Below are positions 17,364 through 28,173 of a stretch of DNA of 64,000 nt, in pieces (the first letter of the stretch is position 1; each line of letters begins with the position of its first letter). The DNA comes from Nitrospirillum viridazoti CBAmc. Its GTDB lineage: Bacteria > Pseudomonadota > Alphaproteobacteria > Azospirillales > Azospirillaceae. Under the pieces are notes generated by a model. That model searched no databases. It was not told the DNA's origin and saw nothing but the letters and a program-made list of their open reading frames with translations. The translations under genes and the position numbers were made by a program. Location: the NCBI RefSeq assembly GCF_000730165.1, contig NZ_CP022112.1, positions 896,001 to 960,000 on the forward strand, in the 5' to 3' direction.

Positions 17364-17906
17364 CTATCGCGGCCGCAAGCCCTCGACCAGCAGGGCCAAG
17401 GCCTCGGCCAGGGCTTGCTCCTGAGCCTCTACCGCCAAGCGCTCGGCGGCGCCTACCAGCATCTTGGCCGCGCGATGCAGCTCCCCCACCGTGAGGTCCG
17501 CGCGCACCAGGCCCACCGCCTGCGCCGAGGCCAGCGGCGGGGCCAGCACGGCGTCCAGTAGCCGGTGTAGCCCCTGGATGAGGGCAGGCCCGTCCTCCTC
17601 CGCCTCCAGGCTGGCGATCAGGGGGCCGTGCAGCACGGCCTGGCGGGCGATGCGGCACAGGAAGGGATAGAAGGCCGCCTGGTCGCCGCCGGTGCCCGCC
17701 CAATCCTGGGCCAAGGCCGCCAGTTGCCGCTCGAACACCGCCAGGGCCAGCGCGCGCCGGTCGGCGAAGTTGCGATAGAGGGTGGCGCGGCCTACCCCGG
17801 CCTCCGTCGCAATGGCCTCCAGCGCGACATGATAGCCGTGGCACTGGAACAGCGCCGCCGCCGCCGTGATCAGCCGTTCCCGACGGTCCTGCGCATCCCG
17901 ACGCAC
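17364..17906 (-). CDS. TetR-family repressor of the emrAB-type efflux operon
   Basis: 180 residues from a GTG at 17906, chosen because AAGGAAGGAG lies 8 bp upstream and the conserved domain begins right there. The longer frame reads into the intergenic region. TetR-type helix-turn-helix: RERLITAAAALFQCHGYHVALEAIA, split, then EAGVGRATLYRNFADRRAL. The C-terminal ligand domain is divergent, as usual. Divergent from emrA-emrB-outer-membrane channel, with a palindrome in the gap, so it most likely represses that operon until a toxic compound binds. Confidence 0.88.
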   Translation of the reverse strand: MRRDAQDRRERLITAAAALFQCHGYHVALEAIATEAGVGRATLYRNFADRRALALAVFERQLAALAQDWAGTGGDQAAFYPFLCRIARQAVLHGPLIASLEAEEDGPALIQGLHRLLDAVLAPPLASAQAVGLVRADLTVGELHRAAKMLVGAAERLAVEAQEQALAEALALLVEGLRPR

Positions 17907-18014
17907 GGGGGCCGCTCCTTCCTTGGGGAGATTCTTCAACCGGAACGCCGCGATGGCGTATCGGGTTGCACCGCTTCTAAAATTTCCCGCCACGGCGATT
18001 GTCACGGAACATCT

Positions 18015-18028
18015 GGACAGGCCTGTCC
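18015..18028. promoter_or_regulatory. Perfect 14-bp palindrome, probable TetR operator
   Basis: GGACAGGCCTGTCC is its own reverse complement and lies in the 172-bp gap between divergent tetR and emrA, 50 bp before the emrA start. Position and symmetry fit the operator of the TetR protein next door, which would then control both directions. Confidence 0.65.
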
Positions 18029-18078
18029 GTTTACAGCGGCCGTTCACCAGCCGCCCCCTACCTGAGCAGGCCTGCCCC

Positions 18079-19389
18079 ATGAGTGATGACGAGACGCCAC
18101 GCGAGGACCAGCAGCCCCAGGGCGATCGTCATCAGGGTGACGACAAACGACAGGACGACAAGAAGCGGGACGCAGACGGCCGGGACAAGGACGGCGATGA
18201 GGAGAAGAAGCCCTCCCCCCTCGCCAACCCGCGGGTGCGCATCGGCCTGATCATCGCGGCCGTGGTGGTCGTCGCGGCCCTGATCGCCTGGGGCGTCTAC
18301 TACTGGACCACCGGCCAGTACGAGCAGGAGACCAACGACGCCTATCTGCAAGCCGACATGGTGACCGTCGCGCCCAAGGTGGGCGGTTATGTCGAGCAGG
18401 TGCTGGTCGAGGATAACCAGTTGGTCGAGCCCGGCCAGCCCCTGGTGAAGATCGATGAGCGGGAGACCAGGGCGCGCCACGACCAGGCCGTGGCCCAGGT
18501 GGCCCAGGGCAAGGCCGCCATCGTGGAATACCAGGCCCAGATCCGCCGGCAGGAGGCGGAGATCGTCCGCGCCCAGGCCCAACTGGCCGGCGCCCGCAGC
18601 ACCGCCCTGTATGCCCAGCGCCAGGTCGACCGCTACACACCGCTCGCCGCCAGCGGCGCCCAGACGGCGGAGCAGCTGGACCAGATGCGCCAGACCCGCG
18701 ACCAAGCCAGGGCCGAGGCCGTCGCCGATGAGGCGCAGGTGGAAAGCGCGCGGCGCCAGATCGATGTGCTGGACGCCCAGATCCAGAGTGCCCAGGCCCA
18801 GGTGGAGCAAGCCCAGGCCCAGGTGGACCAGGCGGACGTGGATTTGCGCAGCACCCTGGTGCGCAGCAGCATCAGGGGCCGGGTGGGTGACCGCACCGTG
18901 CGCGTCGGCCAGTACGTGCAGACGGGCACGCGCCTGATGTCCATCGTACCGCTGGAGGGCGTCTACCTCGTCGCCAACTACAAGGAGACGCAGATCGGCC
19001 TGATGCGCATCGGGCAGCCCGCCACCTTCACCGTCGACGCCGTCAGCGGCGGGGAGTTCCACGGCACCGTGGACAGCTTCGCCCCCGGCACCGGCGCCCA
19101 GTTCGCCCTGCTGCCGCCGCAGAACGCCACCGGCAACTTCACCAAGATCGTGCAGCGCGTGCCGGTGCGCATCCGCATCGAGGCAGGGCCGGAAGCGCGC
19201 AAGGTGCTGGTGCCGGGGCTGTCGGTCATCGTCACCGTCGACACCATCGGCGCCAAGGAGGAGCAGCGCCGTATCAAGGAAGAGGCCAAGCGCACGGAGG
19301 AACGCCGCCAGCGCGAGCATGACGACGCCGTCCAGCGCAACCGGGAGGCGGAGAAAACCAACCAGCCGCAGAATGGGGCCGGGAAATGA
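18079..19389 (+). CDS. emrA: HlyD-family membrane fusion protein of a tripartite efflux pump
   Basis: 436 residues. A highly charged cytoplasmic N-terminus (about 55 residues, Asp/Lys/Arg-rich) precedes a single membrane anchor (IGLIIAAVVVVAALIAWGVYY). Then come the EmrA-type start of the periplasmic part (TNDAYLQADMVTVAPKVGGYV), a lipoyl-like half, a long coiled coil rich in Gln/Ala (about 140-260), the second lipoyl half and a beta-barrel (VYLVANYKETQI). An unusual charged tail (EEQRRIKEEAKRTEERR) ends it. It links the inner-membrane pump EmrB to the outer-membrane channel. Stop overlaps emrB (ATGA). Confidence 0.92.
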   Translation: MSDDETPREDQQPQGDRHQGDDKRQDDKKRDADGRDKDGDEEKKPSPLANPRVRIGLIIAAVVVVAALIAWGVYYWTTGQYEQETNDAYLQADMVTVAPKVGGYVEQVLVEDNQLVEPGQPLVKIDERETRARHDQAVAQVAQGKAAIVEYQAQIRRQEAEIVRAQAQLAGARSTALYAQRQVDRYTPLAASGAQTAEQLDQMRQTRDQARAEAVADEAQVESARRQIDVLDAQIQSAQAQVEQAQAQVDQADVDLRSTLVRSSIRGRVGDRTVRVGQYVQTGTRLMSIVPLEGVYLVANYKETQIGLMRIGQPATFTVDAVSGGEFHGTVDSFAPGTGAQFALLPPQNATGNFTKIVQRVPVRIRIEAGPEARKVLVPGLSVIVTVDTIGAKEEQRRIKEEAKRTEERRQREHDDAVQRNREAEKTNQPQNGAGK

Positions 19390-20969
19390 GCGCCGCCGCA
19401 GCAGCAGCGGCCCCGAAGGGAAATACGTCGAAGGCCGGCAGCGGCGCCTGGTTGGCCGTGGCGGCCGGCACCATCGGCGCCCTGATGGCCACACTGGACG
19501 TTTCCATCGTCAACGCCGCCCTGCCCCTGATCCAGGGCGAGGTGGGCGCCAGCGGCAGCGAGGGCACCTGGATCTCCACCGCCTACCTGGTGGCGGAAAT
19601 CGTCATGATCGCCCTGGCCGGCTGGTTCGTTCGCATGCTGGGCCTGCGCACCTTCCTGCTGATCGTCACCGCCGGTTTCGTCCTGTCGTCCATGGCCTGC
19701 GGCATTTCCAGCAACCTGGTGCAGATGATCATCGGCCGCGTCGGCCAGGGCATGACCGGCGGTGCCATGATCCCCACCGCCATGACCATCGTCTCCACCC
19801 GCCTGCCGCCCAGCCAGCAGCCGGTGGGCATCGCCATGTTCGGCGCCACCGCTGTGCTGGGGCCCGTGCTGGGGCCGGCCATCGGCGGCTATCTGGCGGA
19901 GAACGTCAGCTGGCATTACGCCTTTTTCCTGAACCTGCCCATCGGCCTGACGCTGCTGGGCCTGCTGACCTTGGGGCTGCCTTCGGAAAAGGGCGATTGG
20001 GGCCAACTGGCCGACGCCGACTGGCTGGGAATCCTGGGGCTGACGCTGGGCCTGGGCTGCCTGACCACCCTGCTGGAGGAGGGCCAGCGGGAGCGGTGGT
20101 TCGAATCCGACATGATCAACACCCTGGCCGGCGTGTCCATCCTCGGCTTCGTGCTGCTGATCGCGGGGCAGTTCGTGGCCCGCCGGCCGGTCATCCGCCT
20201 CAGCATCCTGGTCAGCAACCACAGCTTCGCCGCCGTCTTCGCCATGAGCCTGGTGGTGGGCGGGGCGCTGTATGGCCTGCTGTACCTGATCCCGCAGTAC
20301 CTGGCCAATGTGCAGGGCTATAACCCGGAACAGTCGGGCTATATCGCCATGATCAGCGGCGTGCCCACCCTGATGCTGATGCCCCTCTTCCCCCTTGCCG
20401 TGCGCCGCATCGACGTGCGCCTGGCCGTCGCGATGGGCCTGGGCTTCTACGGCATCAGCTGCATGCTGAACAGCCACCTGACACCCGATATCGCCGGGCC
20501 GGAACTGGTGGTGCCGCAGTTGCTGCGCGGCGTGGGCCAGTTCTTCTCCATGCTGTTCCTGAACCAGGCGGCCACCGCCTCGGCCGGCAAGGAGCATGCG
20601 GAGGACGCGTCCTGCCTGTTCAACGCCGCCCGCAACCTGGGCGGCTCCTTCGGCCTGGCCGTCATCTCCACCCTGCTGGACCAGCGCGACACCCTGCACA
20701 TCAACCGCATCGGAGAAAGCGTCACCTACAACTCCCCCGAGGGACAGGCCTACGTCGCCCAGCTGACCCAGGCCTTCGCCAACGGCGATCCGGAGGGCGG
20801 CCGGCTGCGCGGCCTGGCGGTGTTCAGCCAGCAGGTGGCCCACCAGGCCAACGTCCTGACCTTCAGCGACCTGTTCTGGCTGTTTGGCATGATCCTGTTC
20901 GGCTCCATCCCCCTGGTGCTGATGATGCGGCCGCTGCCCAAGGGCGGCGCGCCGGGCGGGGGGCATTGA
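19386..20969 (+). CDS. emrB: DHA2-family drug:H+ antiporter
   Basis: 527 residues with about 14 hydrophobic segments, the DHA2 (14-TM) pattern. Motif D1-like LDVSIVNAALPLIQ in helix 1 and motif C-like GATAVLGPVLGPAIGGYL in helix 5 are both clear, together with the EmrB-style GTWISTAYLVAEIV. It exports drugs or other amphipathic compounds across the inner membrane using the proton gradient, feeding EmrA and the downstream outer-membrane protein. ATGA overlap with emrA; its stop lies 2 bp before the outer-membrane gene ATG. Confidence 0.94.
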   Translation: MSAAAAAAAPKGNTSKAGSGAWLAVAAGTIGALMATLDVSIVNAALPLIQGEVGASGSEGTWISTAYLVAEIVMIALAGWFVRMLGLRTFLLIVTAGFVLSSMACGISSNLVQMIIGRVGQGMTGGAMIPTAMTIVSTRLPPSQQPVGIAMFGATAVLGPVLGPAIGGYLAENVSWHYAFFLNLPIGLTLLGLLTLGLPSEKGDWGQLADADWLGILGLTLGLGCLTTLLEEGQRERWFESDMINTLAGVSILGFVLLIAGQFVARRPVIRLSILVSNHSFAAVFAMSLVVGGALYGLLYLIPQYLANVQGYNPEQSGYIAMISGVPTLMLMPLFPLAVRRIDVRLAVAMGLGFYGISCMLNSHLTPDIAGPELVVPQLLRGVGQFFSMLFLNQAATASAGKEHAEDASCLFNAARNLGGSFGLAVISTLLDQRDTLHINRIGESVTYNSPEGQAYVAQLTQAFANGDPEGGRLRGLAVFSQQVAHQANVLTFSDLFWLFGMILFGSIPLVLMMRPLPKGGAPGGGH

Positions 20970-20971
20970 CG

Positions 20972-22522
20972 ATGAGGCGCCTAGCCCTGCTCCCGCCCCT
21001 GCTCTCGTTATTGGCCGCCTGCACGGTGGGGCCCGACTACAAGGGCCCGCCCGACGTGGCGCCCCGGTCCGAAGCCGCCGGCCAGTTCCGCCGCGCCGCC
21101 AGCGCGCCGGTGGATATCGCCACCCCGCCGGCGCGCTGGTGGGACGGCATGGGTTGGGACGGCAGGGGCGATCCGGAGCTGGCCCACCTGGTGGATCTGG
21201 CCCTAGCCGCCAGCCCGACGCTGAAGGCGGCGCAGGCCCGCGTGCTGGAGGCCCGCGCCCTGGTGGCGCAGCAGCGCGCCGCCCTGTTCCCCCAGGGAAA
21301 CGCCACCGCCCTGGCGGCCAAGGCCCGCATCCCCACCGGCGCGCTGTCCACTGCCGACAATCAGATCAATGCCGCCTTGGCGCGCGAGGCCATCACCAAC
21401 CCCAGCCTTTTCCCCGGCGGCACACCACCCCATGTCGACATCCCCAACCATGTGACGACGGAGCTGTACAACCTGGGCTTCGACGCGCGCTGGGAACTGG
21501 ACCTGTTCGGCGGCACGCGACGGGAGATCGAGGCGGCGGCGGCCCAGACCGACGCGGCCGCCGCCAAGGTCGAGGACGCCCAGGTGCAGCTGGCGGCGGA
21601 GGTGGGCCAGGCCTATGTGGGCCTGCGCGATGCCCAGCACCGGCTGGACCTGACCCGCGCGTCGGCGGCGGCCGAGCACCGCATGCTGGACCTGACGGTG
21701 GATAAGCGCCGCCTGGGCACGGCCACGGAGGCCGACGTGGCCCGGATGGAGACCCAGGCCCGCCAGACCGACGCCCAGATTCCACCGCTGGAAGGCCAGG
21801 TGGAACAGGCCATGGACCAGCTGGCCCTGCTGGCGGGACAGGAGCCCGGGACCCTGGATGCCGAGCTGGCGCCCATCCGCCCCCTGCCCCTGCCGCCGGC
21901 GGTGGTGCCGGTGGCCGACCCGGCCGCCCTGCTGCGGCGCCGGCCGGACATCCGCGCCGCCGAACGCCAGCTGGCCGCCAGCAATGCGGAGATCGGCTAC
22001 GCCGTGGCCCAGCTGTTTCCGAATGTCAGCCTGTTCGGCAGCATCGGCTTCGGTTCCAACAAGGTGGACACCCTGTTCCGCAGCAGCAGCCTCAGCATGA
22101 TCGGCGCCCCCATGCTGAGCTGGAACGTGCTGGACTGGGGCCGGGTGCGCGCCCAGATCCGCCAAGCCAGCGCCGCCAACGAGGAAAGCCTGGCGCAATA
22201 CCAGAGCACGGTGCTGCAGGCCCTGCAGGACGCGGAGAGCGGCCTGTCACGCTACGGCCACCAACGCGAGGCCACCTTCCAGCTGGCGGCCGCGCTGGAC
22301 GTGGCCACCCGCGCCCAGCGCCTGGCCGACGCCCGCTATCGCGGCGGCACCGCCACCGCGCTGGAGGCCCTGGACGCCGAGCGCCAGCGCCTGCTGGTGG
22401 AGCAGAGCTTGGCGCAGGCCCAGGCGCAGACCAGCAACGACTACATCGCCTTGCAGAAAAGCCTGGGCCTGGGCTGGCAGCCGGTGGATCCGGCGCGGTT
22501 GCCCAACCCGCCGGATTACTGA
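20972..22522 (+). CDS. RND/MFS efflux outer-membrane lipoprotein (NodT/OprM family)
   Basis: 516 residues from the ATG at 20972 (a TTG lies 6 bp earlier). A lipoprotein signal with lipobox LLAAC precedes the diagnostic TVGPDYKGP of NodT/OprM proteins. Two copies of the outer-membrane efflux (OEP) domain follow, with the usual features: LDLALAASPTLKAAQARVLEARA, ARWELDLFGG, RRRPDIRAAE, and PMLSWNVLDWGR. It forms the trimeric TolC-like exit duct for EmrAB. Third gene of the efflux operon. Confidence 0.93.
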   Translation: MRRLALLPPLLSLLAACTVGPDYKGPPDVAPRSEAAGQFRRAASAPVDIATPPARWWDGMGWDGRGDPELAHLVDLALAASPTLKAAQARVLEARALVAQQRAALFPQGNATALAAKARIPTGALSTADNQINAALAREAITNPSLFPGGTPPHVDIPNHVTTELYNLGFDARWELDLFGGTRREIEAAAAQTDAAAAKVEDAQVQLAAEVGQAYVGLRDAQHRLDLTRASAAAEHRMLDLTVDKRRLGTATEADVARMETQARQTDAQIPPLEGQVEQAMDQLALLAGQEPGTLDAELAPIRPLPLPPAVVPVADPAALLRRRPDIRAAERQLAASNAEIGYAVAQLFPNVSLFGSIGFGSNKVDTLFRSSSLSMIGAPMLSWNVLDWGRVRAQIRQASAANEESLAQYQSTVLQALQDAESGLSRYGHQREATFQLAAALDVATRAQRLADARYRGGTATALEALDAERQRLLVEQSLAQAQAQTSNDYIALQKSLGLGWQPVDPARLPNPPDY

Positions 22523-22577
22523 GGCGGAACCCGGCACAGGCTGCGGCGTTTCCCGGTGACGAACGGAGATGGAACCC

Positions 22578-25148
22578 ATGCCTACGCCCCTGAAACCCCG
22601 CCGCTTCTCCGCCTGGCTGTCCTGGCCCGGCCTGACGGGCGTCGTCGTCATCCTTCTCGGGCTGGCGCTGGCGATCCCCGGCGGCTGGCTGATCGTGGCG
22701 GGTGGCAGCTGGTATTACCTCCTGGCCGGCCTGACGCTGATGGCGGTGGGCGTGCTGCTTGGCCTGGGCCGGTGGGAAGCCTTATGGCTGTATGCCCTGC
22801 TGTTCCTGGCGACAGCACTTTGGGCCTATTGGGAGGTGGGACTGGACGGCTGGCAGCTTGTTCCCCGCCTGCTGACGCCGGCCCTGCTGGGCGTCTGGCT
22901 CAGCCTGCCGTGGGTGGTGCGCCCCCTGCATGGCGCGCCGCGCCCGGCAGGGCCGCCGGAGGACGATCCCCTGGCCACGCACAGCGTCCGACCCCGGCCC
23001 CTGACTTACCGACCCTGGCTGGGCGTGGGCGTCTACGCCCTGGTGGCACTGGCGATCGTGGTGCTGGGCTACCGCGTCTCGGCCATCCGCGCGGTGGAGG
23101 GCAACCCCCTGGTGGGCGGCAAGCCCGTCACGGAACCGACGCCCAACCCGCCGGTGCCCGAGGGCGGCTGGCAGTATTATGGCCGCACCGCCGATGGCGA
23201 CCGCTTCTCCTCCTTGAGCCAAATCCGGCCGGACAATGTGAACCAGCTGGATTTGGCCTGGTCCTACCGCACCGGCGACATGCCCAGCGACTTCGAGAAT
23301 CAGAACGGGCGGGAATTCAATTTCGAGGCGACGCCCATCAAGGTGAACGACACCCTTTATTTCTGCACGCCGCACCGCCAGGTCATCGCCCTGGACGCCA
23401 CCACCGGCGCCGTGAAGTGGAAATACGATCCGCACAACGACACATCGGCCAACGAGTACCTGGCCTGCCGGGGCGTGGCCTATTACGAGAAGCCGGCCGA
23501 GGCTGCACCCACGCCCCTTGCCCCCACAGGAAACCCCATGGCCGCCGCCTGCCCCCGGCGCATCATCGCCACCACGGCGGACGCCCGGCTGATGGCCCTT
23601 GATGCCGACACGGGACAGCCCTGCCCCGATTTCGGCAGCAACGGCTACGTCAGCCTGACGGACGCCATGGGCCCGGTGCCGCCGGGCTTCCACTTCATCA
23701 CCTCGCAGCCGCTGGTGGTGAACAACCGCGTCATCCTGGGTGGCTGGATTTACGACAACCAATCCAAGGGCGAACCCTCGGGCGTGGTGCGCGCCTATGA
23801 TCCCGTCAGCGGCGCGCTGGCCTGGGCCTGGGACATGGGCCGGCCCGACCCCACGGCGCCGCTGACGCCGGGTGAGGTATATACCCGCGGCACGCCCAAC
23901 GGCTGGGGCACCTATACCGCCGACCCGGCTCTGGGTCTGGTCTACATCCCCCTGGGCAACGCCACGCCGGACTATTACGGCGCCGACCGCCGACCCTTCG
24001 ACGACGCCTATTCCAGCGCCCTGGTGGCGCTGGACATCACCACGGGCCAGGAGCGCTGGCACTTTCAGACCGTGCACCATGACGTCTGGGATTTCGACCT
24101 GCCCATAGGCCCCTCGCTGGTGGAGGTATCGACGCCCGACGGCGTCGTCCCGGCCCTGGTGCAGACCACCAAGATGGGGGAGCTGTACCTGCTGGACCGG
24201 CGCGACGGCCATCCGCTGGCGCGGGTGGAGGAGAAGGCCGTGCCCGGCCGGGGCCTGCCGGGCGAGCGTCTGTCACCCACCCAGCCCTTTTCCACCGGCA
24301 TGCCCTCGTTGACCCCGCCGCCGTTGAGGGCCACCGACGCCTGGGGCGCCACCCCCATCGACCAGTTGCTGTGCCGGCTGGATTTCCAGCGCCGGCGCTA
24401 CGATGGTCTTTATACCCCGCCCACGCTGGACCGCGGGACCATCGCCTATCCCGCCTTCGATGGCGTCGTCGACTGGCACGGCGCCAGCATCGACCCCAGC
24501 CGCCACCTGCTGATCGCCAACGCCAGCTACATCCCCTTCACCGTCGATATCCTTCCGCGCGAGGAGGCGGTGAAGAAGGGCATGATCAAGCCGTGGAAGG
24601 GCTGGAGCGAACCCTATCCCAAGCCCAAGGACTTCAGCATCGGGCCGCAGTACGGCACACCCTATGCCGCCGTGGTCCAGCCCTGGCTGGGTGCGTTCGG
24701 CGCCCCCTGCCACGCCCCGCCCTGGGGGAAGCTGGTGGCCATCGACCTTCAGAGCCGCACGATCGTCTGGCAGCGTCCCCTGGGCACCACGCGGGACACC
24801 AACCTGTTCAACATCCGGACGAACCTGCCCCTGCCGACCGGCATCTTCAACATCGGCGGCAACCTGGTGACGGCCAGCGGCGTCATCTTCATCGGCGCCA
24901 CCGCCGACCAGTATCTGCGCGCCTTCGACGAGCATACGGGGCGGGAGCTGTGGAAGGCGCGCCTGCCGGCCGGCGGTCAGGCCAACCCCATGACCTACCA
25001 GGGCAAGGATGGGCGGCAGTACGTGGTCGTCGCCGCCGGCGGGCACGGCGGCCTGCGCACGCGCAACGGCGACTACATCATGGCCTACGCCCTGCCCACG
25101 CCGGGCGCCAGCGTCGTGGGGATGGAGAGCCATCCTGGAAGCCATTAA
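22578..25148 (+). CDS. gcd: Membrane-bound PQQ-dependent glucose dehydrogenase
   Basis: 856 residues from the second of two ATGs (22569, 22578), because the GGAG then has proper spacing. Five hydrophobic helices span residues 15-160, followed by a large periplasmic quinoprotein beta-propeller. Gcd-type features: GGWQYYGRTADGDRFSSL at the start of the catalytic domain, FNFEATPIKVNDTLYFCTPH, VHHDVWDFDLP, and a C-terminal NPMTYQGKDGRQYVVVAAGGHGG. It oxidises aldoses to lactones in the periplasm and passes electrons to ubiquinone. PQQ biosynthesis genes are not in the window. It is on the same strand as otsA, 100 bp apart. Confidence 0.95.
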   Translation: MPTPLKPRRFSAWLSWPGLTGVVVILLGLALAIPGGWLIVAGGSWYYLLAGLTLMAVGVLLGLGRWEALWLYALLFLATALWAYWEVGLDGWQLVPRLLTPALLGVWLSLPWVVRPLHGAPRPAGPPEDDPLATHSVRPRPLTYRPWLGVGVYALVALAIVVLGYRVSAIRAVEGNPLVGGKPVTEPTPNPPVPEGGWQYYGRTADGDRFSSLSQIRPDNVNQLDLAWSYRTGDMPSDFENQNGREFNFEATPIKVNDTLYFCTPHRQVIALDATTGAVKWKYDPHNDTSANEYLACRGVAYYEKPAEAAPTPLAPTGNPMAAACPRRIIATTADARLMALDADTGQPCPDFGSNGYVSLTDAMGPVPPGFHFITSQPLVVNNRVILGGWIYDNQSKGEPSGVVRAYDPVSGALAWAWDMGRPDPTAPLTPGEVYTRGTPNGWGTYTADPALGLVYIPLGNATPDYYGADRRPFDDAYSSALVALDITTGQERWHFQTVHHDVWDFDLPIGPSLVEVSTPDGVVPALVQTTKMGELYLLDRRDGHPLARVEEKAVPGRGLPGERLSPTQPFSTGMPSLTPPPLRATDAWGATPIDQLLCRLDFQRRRYDGLYTPPTLDRGTIAYPAFDGVVDWHGASIDPSRHLLIANASYIPFTVDILPREEAVKKGMIKPWKGWSEPYPKPKDFSIGPQYGTPYAAVVQPWLGAFGAPCHAPPWGKLVAIDLQSRTIVWQRPLGTTRDTNLFNIRTNLPLPTGIFNIGGNLVTASGVIFIGATADQYLRAFDEHTGRELWKARLPAGGQANPMTYQGKDGRQYVVVAAGGHGGLRTRNGDYIMAYALPTPGASVVGMESHPGSH

Positions 25149-25250
25149 TGCGGAAGCCATTGAAGCGTAGAGATTTTTTCATTTCAGGCGGGAACCGGCG
25201 GCGTCCGAGGATGTTGCCTGCATGGGCAGACATCATTCGAGGGGGCACCC

Positions 25251-26786
<1,536 letters not shown>

Positions 26787-26797
26787 CGCCGGGTCGC

Positions 26798-27304
26798 TTA
26801 TTCCGCCGCCATGGCGTTGATATGCGACTTGGCCAGCATGGTCAGCTTCTCATCCGTGGCCTTTTCCTCTTCCAGGTTCTGGTGCAGCAGGGCGGCGCAG
26901 TCGTCGCGGCCTAGCAGCTTGGCCCAGGTCACCAGCGTGCCGTAGCGCGAGATCTCATAATGCTCCACCGCCTGGCCGGCGGCGACCAGGGCGGCGTCCA
27001 GCACCTGCTTGTCGTCCACGTCGCCGGCGATGTCGTCGGTCTCATCGATGATCCCGTCGATGGCCGGACACTTCACCGCTTCCGGCTCCACGCCGTGCTG
27101 GCGGAACACCTGCTCCAGCCGCTGGATCTGGCCTTCGGTTTCCCGCAGGTGGGTCTGGAAGCCCTGCTTCAGTTCTGGGTTGGTGGCCTTTTCGATCATG
27201 TCGGGCAGCGCCTTCAGAATGCGCTTCTCCGCGTAATAGATGTCCTTCAGTTGATGAACGAACAGGTCGTTCATGGTCTCAATGTCCTTGGTGAACAAAC
27301 CCAT
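26798..27304 (-). CDS. DUF892 (YciE/YciF-like) ferritin-like protein
   Basis: 168 residues from the ATG at 27304, supported by AGGAGG upstream. Starts MGLFTKDIETMNDLFVHQLK. DIYYAEKRILKALP supplies the first Glu/Tyr metal-site helix of DUF892. HLRETEGQIQRLEQVF and AVEHYEISRYGTL follow as the other helices of a four-helix ferritin-like bundle. The family is linked to osmotic and general stress, function undefined. Neighbouring otsA fits a stress role. Convergent with otsA, with its terminator inside the otsA tail. Confidence 0.88.
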   Translation of the reverse strand: MGLFTKDIETMNDLFVHQLKDIYYAEKRILKALPDMIEKATNPELKQGFQTHLRETEGQIQRLEQVFRQHGVEPEAVKCPAIDGIIDETDDIAGDVDDKQVLDAALVAAGQAVEHYEISRYGTLVTWAKLLGRDDCAALLHQNLEEEKATDEKLTMLAKSHINAMAAE

Positions 27305-27386
27305 GGTGTTCCTCCTGGGGATTGGACGCGGGATTGTGTTTATGGCGCCGGCGTCGGTGGGGCTGCCGGCCACCACTCAATTCCCG

Positions 27387-27412
27387 AACCCCGGCCCGGT
27401 TCCGGGGTTTTT
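27387..27412 (+). terminator. Plus-strand intrinsic terminator between two minus-strand genes
   Basis: AACCCCGG (27387) pairs with CCGGGGTT (27402) and is followed by TTTTT on the plus strand only. Both flanking genes are on the minus strand, so it would end transcripts running on from otsA, or the T-run orientation is coincidental. Confidence 0.5.
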
Positions 27413-27448
27413 GAGCGCCCTTCCGCCGCCGACACCCGTCCACCGCCG

Positions 27449-27898
27449 TCATAGGCGGTTCACCTCGAATTCCTCACAGGAATAGCCCAGGGCGGCCAAG
27501 CCCTCCTCCAGGAAATCGCCCAGGGTGGGGATGCCGATCAGGTAGCGGGCGGACCTTTCCCGGTGACGCTCGAACGCCAGGGCGCGGGCCTCGGCCCATT
27601 CGGCCGCGGTGTAGTCGCCTCGCCCGATCCAGGTCAGGGTGATCAGGTCCACCACCTCATCCTCGTTCAGGGACGTGATGGCACCCACCAGTTCCGCCTG
27701 GGTGGGATCGTCGTCGTAATCCTCCAGGATGCCACGCTCGCCGTCATCGGCGGGATTGGATGCCGGGTCCGGTTCCACCGGATCGACCTTCACATCGAAT
27801 TCCCGCGCCTTGACGATGATGAAGCAGACCTTTTCCAGACTGATGTTGAGTTCCGCCGCCGGGGTGCCATCACCGGTCGTTTCCTGGGTATTGGACAT
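27449..27898 (-). CDS. DUF3775 domain protein
   Basis: 149 residues from the ATG at 27898 (longer frame unsupported). Acidic, soluble. The central part VCFIIVKAREFDVKVDPVEPD, split, then NPADDGERGILEDY, followed by DEVVDLITLTWIGRGDYTAAEWAEA, matches the DUF3775 family common in Alphaproteobacteria. The segment YLIGIPTLGDFLEEGLAALG near the C-terminus is also typical. Molecular function unknown. Same strand as the DUF892 gene, 144 bp upstream of it. Confidence 0.85.
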   Translation of the reverse strand: MSNTQETTGDGTPAAELNISLEKVCFIIVKAREFDVKVDPVEPDPASNPADDGERGILEDYDDDPTQAELVGAITSLNEDEVVDLITLTWIGRGDYTAAEWAEARALAFERHRERSARYLIGIPTLGDFLEEGLAALGYSCEEFEVNRL

Positions 27899-27960
27899 CG
27901 TGGAGCCCTCCGTTTCGCACGCCTGAAAAAACCGGCCGCGACGGGGCAAAGTTCCCAAAA

Positions 27961-27994
27961 CAAAGAAGCCCCGCCGGATCGCTCCAGCGGGGCT
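27961..27994 (-). terminator. Probable terminator of the giant adhesin transcript
   Basis: AGCCCCGC (27967) pairs with GCGGGGCT (27987). On the minus strand it is followed by TCTTTGTTTT, on the plus strand by TTTCTG, so it may work both ways. It lies between the adhesin stop codon and the DUF3775 gene. Confidence 0.7.
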
Positions 27995-28023
27995 TTCTGT
28001 TGAACGCTCGACCTCATATGTGC

Positions 28024-28169
28024 GGCATTTGATCGTGACCTCTCAAATGCCCCTTCAATCGCCGGGCGGGCGCATCCGCGCCCTTGGCTTCCTCGCTCCG
28101 CCCTGCGGTACTCGCTGCGGCGCCCGCAGTCGCGGGCTACAGCGGCACGAGCCAACATCTCGTGCCGCT
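28024..28169 (-). other. Cluster of three perfect stem-loops directly after the adhesin stop codon
   Basis: Three inverted repeats in 146 bp: an 11-bp stem at 28141-28151/28159-28169, starting 5 bp past the stop codon; a 6-bp stem at 28122-28127/28132-28137; and a 9-bp stem at 28024-28032/28043-28051. None has a T-run. They could protect the 3' end of the 16-kb mRNA or slow polymerase ahead of the terminator at 27967. Confidence 0.6.
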
Positions 28170-28173
28170 GGGA

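Noticed and set aside
20098..20108. GGTTCGAATCC, like a tRNA T-arm
   Set aside because: It lies inside emrB coding sequence, and no acceptor, D- or anticodon stem can be folded around it.
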